DNA of 64,000 nucleotides from Monodelphis domestica (taxonomy: Eukaryota; Chordata; Mammalia; Didelphimorphia; Didelphidae), in the NCBI RefSeq assembly GCF_027887165.1, contig NC_077234.1:251708658-251772657 (forward strand). The letters run 5' to 3'. Numbering within the stretch: position 1 is the first letter of the stretch; the number at the start of each line of letters is the position of its first letter. Positions 56,871 to 64,000 of the stretch are shown piece by piece. The translations under genes and the position numbers were made by a program. The notes under the pieces are model-generated. The model did no database searches. It was not told the DNA's origin and saw nothing but the letters and a program-made list of their open reading frames with translations.

Positions 56871-57109
56871 CTGAGAAATATGATGGTCAATAATTTTCAA
56901 CTTTCCTTACCTCACATTCTTCCTTAAAAGAATTCTCCTGAATGATAAGAGGGAGATTTAAAACAGAAAAATTCCAATGCAAACAACATAAATCATAATG
57001 TTCATAGTTTTCTCAGTGGTATCATTTGATTAAATTGAAGAATAATTATTCACAGTAAATATTATATGGAAAGGGAATGTGACACCATTTTGAATTAAAA
57101 GTATCTTGA

Positions 57110-57325
57110 TGATTTAGTAAAAAAAATACCGAACCTAGAATCAGAAAGTTCAAATCCTCCCTCTGCTATTAACTGTGTGACATGGGGCAAGTCACTTAAT
57201 CTCCTTCAGCCTCAGTTTCTTCATATTTTATTAAAATGGGTATATTCAGCTTCTTCACAATAAAGTGGGACAATACTTGTAAATTTCCTTGTGCACCTTA
57301 AAGTCTAATGGTTTTCAGTCTTGTT
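57110..57325 (+). repeat. CORE/MIR-type SINE
   Basis: AACCTAGAATCAGAAAGTTC, GGGGCAAGTCACTTAATCTC, CAGCCTCAGTTTCTTCAT. Confidence 0.75.
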
Positions 57326-58259
57326 TTATGTTCTGTTTCATAGTATTTGACTTGTATTTGTGAGTTTCTTAAAATAACTTGGAAACTATACAGATGACAA
57401 CTTTTTGAACTGTGCATAAAGGAAATAATCTATTTTTGCAATATTGCACTTATCAGTTTCAACTTGTTTGTCTGCAATTAAAGAAATTCTTTGCCTTTAA
57501 CTTTTATTTTGCCTTTGTTTACCTGAAATTCAATACTATTCTTTGAAAAAGGAAATATTTTATTAAGATGGGACATTTACAACATGTTTCTGATATGAAT
57601 CAAACCATATAGATTCATGTAGGCTAAATAATTCCAGCAGATTTTTAAAAAATGAAATGGAATGTTAAATCTTCAAACAGATATATCTGACATTGCACTT
57701 TTCTGATAGACCATTATTGGAAATTTGATTAAATGGCATTATTTTTATAGACCTCATTTGTTCATATGTTTGAGAATATGCTTTAGGTTTTCAAATATAA
57801 TACATAATGTTTATAGCACATTTGAATGCTTCTATTTATGAAATATTACTATTAAACTAAAAGAATATGTTTGTTCACAAACTTATGTAAGTGACCAGAA
57901 CCAGCTGTATGGAAGTAAATAAAATCCACAGAGGAGACTGGATTGAGAGGTCTGGTTCACTCTGGGATTTATGCCACTCTCATCATTATATTGAAGTTCA
58001 GACATTTTAGAAGTACAGCATATGGAAATGGATAATCAATGCTAATGAGCCTAATAAGCTATTTATTCTAAACTACTCATTTTACTGATGAAGAAAGAGG
58101 TCCGGGGTGGTAAGGATAAGCCCATCCCTGGAAAAATAAGTATAGGAGCATAATTTGAACCCATATTCTCTGACTCTTAGGTTAGAATTTTTCCCTAGAA
58201 CCATGTTGCCTCCCATGTAATTTCAGCTTAAGCATTTCCCTTTTTCTCAATCTGTCCTC

Positions 58260-58415
58260 TCTATTTAAAAGTGTGTGAAATTACATGTTGAATTTTATGC
58301 TGGTACAATTATGAGAGTTTGAATTGAATCTATGGAAAATTCCTCCAATATTTTTGCCAAGAAAATTCCAAATAGGGTCACCAACAGGCACAACTAAAAC
58401 AACCAAACAGCAAAA
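58260..58415 (-). repeat. Marsupial SINE (TTTTCTTGGCAAAGA type)
   Basis: Reverse strand gives TTTTCTTGGCAAAAATATTG and GGTGACCCTATTTGGAATT. It directly precedes the outer L1. Confidence 0.65.
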
Positions 58416-58444
58416 GTGAGTAACCTCATTTCTCAAGTATATAG

Positions 58445-58906
58445 AGAATTGAGTCAAATGTATAAGCACATAAAGTATTCCCCAACTGACAAATGGTCAA
58501 AGGCAAATTCTGAGGTAAAGAAATTAAAACTGTCCTTAATCATATGAAAAAGTGATACAATAACTATTAGAGAAATGCAAATTTAAAAACTCTGAATACC
58601 ATCTAACACCCATTAGACCAGCTAAGATAATGAAAAAGGAAAATGCTAAATATTAGAGGGGATATAGAAAAATTGATACACTAATACACTGTTGGTGGAG
58701 CTAGAAACTGATTCAATCATTACAGATAGCAATTTTGAACATACTCAAAAGACCATAAAACTGTGCATACTCAGTAAAAACACTCACTTCTAGGTTTATA
58801 TCCCAAAGGAATCAAAGTAGGGAAAAAGGAACCACTAGTATACAAATATTTATAGTAATTCTTTTTATGGAGTTATAAGAACTAGAAACTGAATGAATGC
58901 CAAGTG
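58445..58906 (+). mobile_element. Outer LINE-1, left piece (ORF2 C-terminal region)
   Basis: TTCCCCAACTGACAAATGGT, TTAGAGAAATGCAAATTTAA and ACACTGTTGGTGGAGCTAGA are the antisense counterparts of phrases seen in the inner L1, here on the plus strand. It stops at GAATGAATGCC, and the continuation lies at 63.34 kb. Heavily worn, so the oldest layer of the nest. Confidence 0.8.
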
Positions 58907-59562
58907 TAATAGAGAACTGTCCTAGAGAGATGTGAGATGATACAACCTACCCAGGGCCAGTAAAGCACAAAACTGTTGGCTTATATTAAACAAAGTTTAT
59001 TTTAAAAGGGAGTAAGGGAAAATTGTAGTTAAGACCCCAATACTCTTAAAACCTGGCTCCACCCAACTTCTATGTCTCTACCGAAGGAGAGCCTTGTTTC
59101 TCTTCTCTGGGCCCTTCCTACAGCTCCCTGCTCTTATCTAAAAAACCTCACATGCTATCTGACTCTAACCTGATCTTCCCAGTAGCGATTAACAAAAAAG
59201 GAAGGGAAAAACCTGGGTTTGGCTGCACCAACCCAAAGTCCCAAATGAAAATCTTTGGATTGCCTTAGCCTAAAAGGATTTCTGGCAGATGCATCACTGG
59301 CAGATAATCTTTGCACTCAGGGAAAATGACTCTCTCAAAAGTAGATTCTCTTCCAAGAAGTCAGTAATTTCTCCATGAAACCATGGCCATCTAGGGAAAA
59401 TCTCTCAGAGCAAAATCTCCCTCCAGCTTGGTGGAAATCCAGGCAGAGAGTAGAACTTCCTTCCAGCACAGTGGAAATCCCAGAGGGAAGTAATGACAGT
59501 TTTTGTCAGTTCAAACTCCCACAAATCCTCTCTCCTTCCCAGAATCCTTTCCTTGGGCTTAC
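58907..59562 (-). mobile_element. Solo LTR, minus strand (fossil)
   Basis: On the minus strand it starts TGTAAGCCC and ends CTATTACA, with AATAAACTTTG near the 3' end. It lies inside the outer L1, next to the inner L1, and points the same way as ROS1. Family not identified. Confidence 0.5.
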
Positions 59563-59579
59563 ATAAAAATTCCCTTCTT

Positions 59580-62500
59580 TTACTTTTTAAATTTTATTTA
59601 TTTATTTATTTTTAGTTCTTGAATTAATTAATTTAGTCAATTTAGAACATTATTCCTTAGTTACAAGAATAATATTATTTCCCTCCCTCCCCTCATCCCA
59701 CCCTTTCTTTGCTGACTCCCAATTCCACTGGGTATTACTTGTGTATTGATCAGAACCTATTTCCATGTTGTTGGTGGTTGCACTAGGATGATCATTTGGA
59801 GTCTACATTCCCTTGACCCATGTGATCAAGCAGTTGCTTTTCTTCTGCGTTTCTACTCCCACAGTTTTCCCTCTGAATGTGGATAGTGTTCTTTCTCATA
59901 GATCCCTGCAGATTGTTCAGGGACACTGCATTGACACTAATGGAGAAGTCCATTACATTCGATTGAACCACAGTGTATCAGTCTCTGAGTACAATGTTCT
60001 CCTGGTTCTGCTCCTCTCGCTCTGCATCACTTCTTGGAGGTTGTTCCAGTCTCCGTGGAATTCCTCCACTTTATTATTCCTTTGAGCACAACGGTATTCC
60101 ATCCCAACATATACCACAATTTGTTCAGCCATTCCCCAATTGATGGGCATCCCCTCATTTTCCAATTTTTTGCCACCACAAAGAGCACAGCTACGAATAT
60201 TCTTGTACAGGTCTTTTTCCTTATTATTTCTTTGGGGTACAAGCACAGCAGTGCTATGGCTGGTTCAAAGGGCAGACAGTCTCTTAGCGCCCTTTGGGCA
60301 TATTCCAAATTGCCCTCCAGAATGGTTGGATCAGTTCACAACTCCACCAACAATGAATTAATGTCCCCACTTTGCCACATCCCTTCCAGCATTCATTACT
60401 TTCCTTTGCTGTCATGTTAGCCAATCTGCTAGGTGTGAGGTGATACCTCAGAGTTGTTTTGATTTGCATCTCTCTGATTATAAGATTTAGAGCACTTTTT
60501 CATGTGCTTATTAATAGTTTTGATTTAATTGAAAACTGCCTATTCATGTCCCTTGCCCATTTATCTATTAGAGAATGGTTTGATTCTTTGTACTATTGAT
60601 TTAGCTCTTTGTAAGTTTGAGTAATTATACTTTTGTCAGAGGTTTTTATTATGAAGATTGTTTCCCAATTTGTTGCTTCCCTTCTAATTTTGGTTGCATT
60701 GGTTTTGTCTGTACAAAAACATTTTCATTTGATGTAATCAAAATTATTGATTTTATATTTTGTGATTTTTTTCTAGTTCTTGCTTGGTTTTAAAATCTTT
60801 CCTTTCTCAAAGATCTGACAAGTATACTATTCTGTGTTCACCTAATTTGCTTATAGTTTCCTTCTTTATATTCAGGTCATTCACTGATTCTTAGTTCATC
60901 TTCATATAGGGTGTGAGATGCTGATCCAAACCTAATCTCTCCTATACTGTCTTCCAATTTTCCCAGCAGTTTTTATCAAATACTGCATTTTGGTCCCAAA
61001 ACCTGGGATCTTTGGGCTTATCCTAGTCTGTCTTGCTGAGGTCACTTACCCCAAGTCTATTCCACTGATCCTCCTTTCTGTCTCTAAGCCAGTACCAAAT
61101 TGTTTTGATAACCACTGCTTTATAGTGTAGTTTGAGATCTGGTACTGCAAGGCCACCTTCCTTTGCATTTTTTCCCTGATGATTTCCTTGGATATCCTTG
61201 ATCTTTTGTTCTTCCAAATGAACTTTGTTATGTTTTTTTCTAATTCAGTAAAAAAAGTTTTTTGCTTCAATGGGTATGGCACTAAATAAGTAGATTAATT
61301 TGGGTAGAATTATCATTTTTATTATGTTAGCTCATCCTACTCATGAGGAGTCAACATTTTTCCAATTGTCTAGATCTAGTTTTAATTGTGTGCAAAGTGT
61401 TTTGTAGTTGTGTTCATATAGTTCCTGTGTTTGTCTCGGCAGATAGATTCCTAAGTATTTTATATTGTCTAGCATGATTATAAATGGAATTTATCTTTCT
61501 AATTCTTGTTGAGATGTGTTGGAGATATATAGAAATGCTGATGACTTATGTGGGTTTATTTTGTATCCTGCAACTTTGTTGAAGTTGTTAATTATTTCAA
61601 TTAGCTTTTTGGTTGATTCTCTAGGAATCTTTAAGTAGACCATGATATCATCTGCAAACAGTAATAGCTTGGTCTCCTCATTGCCTATTTTAATACCTTC
61701 AATTTATTTTTCTTCACTAATTGCTACAACTAGTGTTTCTAGTACAATGTTAAATAATGGAGGTGATAATGGGCATCCTTGTTCCACTCCTGATCTTATT
61801 GGGAAGGCTTCTAGTTTGTCCCCATTGCAGATGATGTTTGCTGATTGTTTTAGATAAATACTGTTTATTATTTTTAGGAAAGGCTCTTCTATTCCTATGC
61901 TATATAGTGTTTTCAATAGGGATGAGTGTTGTATTTTGCCAAAGGCTTTTGCTTCATCTATTGAAATAATCATGTGATTTTTGTCAGTTTGCTTGTTAAT
62001 ATGGTCAATTATGTGGATGGTTTTCCTAATATTGAACCATCCTTGCATTCCTGGTATGAATCCTACCTGGTCACAGTGTGAAATTTAGATTACTCCACCC
62101 AACTTAGATCTTACTTTATGGAGAAGATGAAATTGTAATCTCTTCATTGAACAATGAAGGTACTTAGTTCTTACTTTATAGTGAAGCTAGAACTTTAAGC
62201 TAAATCTGTTTTTAGATCTTAATACAAAAAGGTGTTAAGTAACTACGAAGGTTAAATTAATCACAAAAAGGTTAAGTAACTAACAAAAGGTGGACTTAAC
62301 AAAGAAGTGTTAAGTAACTCAAAAGATATAATCTAATCAAAGAAGATGAGAACTAAAGAATAGGCAGTCCTCAGACAAAGACTCTGATGTGATTGGTAGA
62401 TGTGAAAATTTAGAGGAGGGGACACAAGAGTAAAAGGTCTATATATTTGGCTAACTTCCTCTCTCCGGGACCTTTTGATGGCAGAGAGGCGGCTGGTGGC

Positions 62501-63315
62501 AGCGTGCTAGACCTTTTGGCATCTTGGAATGGCTACAGCTATTGTCCGGTTTGATGGTGAGTTTCTGACTGAGTTTTTCCTCCTTTATTTTCCAAACTTC
62601 ATCCTCTTAGAAGTCTCTAATTTCTTTCAGAGACGTTGGAGCGGAGATCTTGAACTCCCCCTGGCACAGGCCAGGCAGGAGAAATCCTATATCCTCTTCC
62701 CTCTTTCTCCTTAAATCCTTCCTTCTATATTAATTAAAATTACCATACATTTCCAGACTGACTTGGCTATTTTCTTTGGGATGTTTCCCCAGTGACCTAT
62801 TAATTTAGATTTTAAGACACAACCCGAAAATACAATAGTGAATAACCCCCATGACCACTTGCTGGAGTCTTTTTGCTAGTATCCCATTTAAGATTTTTGC
62901 ATCTATATTCATTAAGGAGATTGGTCTATAGTTTTCTTTCTCAGTTTTTGACCTGCCTGGCTTTGGAATCAGTACCGTATTTGTGTCGTAAAAGGAATTT
63001 GGTAGTACTCCTTCTTTGTTTATTTTGTCAAATAATTTGTATAATATTGGGATTAGTTGTTCTTCAAATGTTTGATAGAATTCATTTGTGAATTCATCTG
63101 GACCTGGGGATTTTTTCTTATGGAGTTCTTTGATGGCTTGTTCAATTACTTTTTCTGATATGGGGTTGTTTAGGTAATCTATTTCTTCCTCTGTTAGTCT
63201 AGGCAATTTATATTTTTGTAAATATTCATCCATATCACCTAGATTGCCATATTTATTGCCATATAATTTTTTAATTAGATTGACTTTGTCTATTTTAAAA
63301 TTCCTTTTTTTTAGC
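59580..63315 (-). mobile_element. Inner LINE-1, 5'-truncated, split by a solo LTR
   Basis: The poly-A/AAAT tail is at the left end (about 59.58-59.62 kb). On the minus strand ORF2 is readable in pieces: [19 protein letters not shown] and [20 protein letters not shown] (RT start, 62.9-63.1 kb), [17 protein letters not shown] (62.05 kb), [17 protein letters not shown] (61.75 kb), the catalytic FADD (61647-61658) and the C-terminal [16 protein letters not shown] and [20 protein letters not shown] (60.3-60.45 kb). Truncated before the RT domain, so endonuclease and ORF1 are missing. Frames change several times; inactive. Confidence 0.92.
62077..62834 (+). mobile_element. Solo LTR inserted in the inner L1 (fossil)
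   Basis: About 758 bases bounded by TGTGAAATTT and AAAATACA (TG...CA ends). L1 ORF2 coding stops at one edge (VIHY) and resumes at the other (DQVGF). It has a TCTATATATTTGG box and shares GATTGGTAGATGTGAAAA with the LTR at 0.66 kb. No clean target-site duplication could be read. Youngest layer of the nest. Confidence 0.8.
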
Positions 63316-63343
63316 TAATCACTAAAATCACTCTATCCTCAAT

Positions 63344-63905
63344 TTATAGTCCTACATGCCCATGAATTGAAGAGTGGCTGAACAAGTTGTGATATATAAC
63401 TGTAATGAAATAATATTTTGCCATAGGAAATGATGAACAAACTGATTACAAGAAAATCCGTGAGGACTTATATGAAATGATGCAAAGTGAAATGAAGAGA
63501 ACCTGGAGAACATTCTACACACTAAGAGCAATAAAGTATTATGATCAACTGTGAATGAAATCAGAAATGCAAGGATCCATTACAATTCCAAAGGATTCAC
63601 GACACAAAAGGACATCTAATACTAAAAGAAAGAACCCATGAAAGTCTGAATGTAGATTAAAGCATGTCATCCTTCATTTTATTTCCTATATGATTTTTCT
63701 TGAGTAAGTGATAGTATATTATTTCATAACATAATTAACATGTTAAATGTATTGTATAATAACACACGTACAACCAAGATTATATTGCCTACTGTATTAG
63801 GTTATGGTAGGGGTGGGAGACAGGGAGAGAATGTGAATCACAAAATGTCAGAAAATGATGGTTGAAAATTATATTGATGTAATCAATACAAAAATAATTT
63901 TAAAG
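63344..63905 (+). mobile_element. Outer LINE-1, right piece (ORF2 end and 3' UTR)
   Basis: Opens with CATGAATTGAAGAGTGGCTG (reading EEWLNKL), which continues the left piece ending at 58906. It then has DEQTDYKKIREDLYEMMQSE and the 3' UTR with GTTATGGTAGGGGTGGGAG. Stops show it is inactive. Confidence 0.8.
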
Positions 63906-64000
63906 GTGAATAATGTACAGCCACTTACATCTGCCATAATTAGATATTACTGGAAGGTTGTATAAATATTCTAATAAAAATCAATCAAACTCAACATAAC
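63906..64000. other. Right edge, unique sequence
   Basis: Nothing recognised. Confidence 0.4.

Larger units (their letters stand above)
52822..58255. other. Upstream ROS1 intron or 5' flank
   Basis: No ROS1 signal-peptide exon recognised. It contains SINE remnants (53.58-53.7, 56.23-56.33, 57.11-57.32 and 58.07-58.2 kb) and a TTTTA-type simple repeat at 56.75-56.87 kb. A minus frame at 55950-56228 has a strong acceptor-like start but no recognised homology. Confidence 0.4.

Noticed and set aside
59813-60420. Plus-strand frames of 73-128 codons
   Set aside because: Antisense to the inner L1 ORF2; shadows of the element.
62805-63233. 142-codon reverse transcriptase frame as a host gene
   Set aside because: It is the RT start of the truncated inner L1, cut off by an LTR.
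1-64000. CRISPR arrays, tRNA or rRNA genes, bacterial operons, intact viral genes
   Set aside because: None seen. tRNA-like heads belong to SINEs, and direct repeats are microsatellites or LTR copies.

Overview
The window looks like marsupial (metatherian) genomic DNA. It is AT-rich, intron-dominated and packed with decayed LINE-1, L2/CR1-like LINEs, CORE/MIR-type SINEs, tRNA-derived SINEs with a form typical of opossum and wallaby genomes, solo LTRs and many CA, TA, GA and GGAA microsatellites. No bacterial, viral or organellar gene set is present. Species cannot be fixed from the sequence alone.

One host gene explains all convincing coding sequence: the ROS1 receptor tyrosine kinase, on the minus strand. 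Ten exons are well supported, and two more are candidates. In transcript order (high to low coordinate) they are: a probable cysteine-rich exon (52.8 kb); the two halves of fibronectin type III (FN3) domain 1 (38.0 and 29.7 kb); the two halves of FN3 domain 2 (25.9 and 23.96 kb); the first YWTD (LDL-receptor class B) beta-propeller (23.75, 22.8, 15.4 and 15.0 kb); the start of FN3 domain 3 (end of the 15.0 kb exon); a weak candidate for its end (11.6 kb); and the start of the second propeller (6.07 and 5.24 kb). Order, protein similarity to human ROS1 (recalled, not searched) and intron phases agree. The transmembrane and kinase exons would lie left of base 1. The signal-peptide exon was not found; it should lie right of 52.8 kb, perhaps outside the window.

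ROS1 oddities: a GC-AG intron forced by the reading frame; a 60-base TG tract almost touching a 3' splice site; a 492-base exon whose two halves are clear ROS1 in different frames (one base too many for the flanking phases); no convincing complete exon set for the second half of FN3 domain 3; and a GC/CpG-rich island inside the intron where it should be.

The rest is introns and 5' flank. The right-hand 18 kb holds a layered repeat nest: an old plus-strand L1 split by a block containing an LTR and a younger minus-strand L1 (RT motif FADD still visible), which is itself split by a solo LTR. Other notable pieces are two tandem related LTRs at 47.8-48.75 kb, an L1 5' end at 45.5-46.9 kb, and two repeat-poor blocks (26.2-26.85 kb and 43.55-44.76 kb) that could be conserved non-coding sequence. 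I found no RNA gene, CRISPR array or prokaryote-type system.
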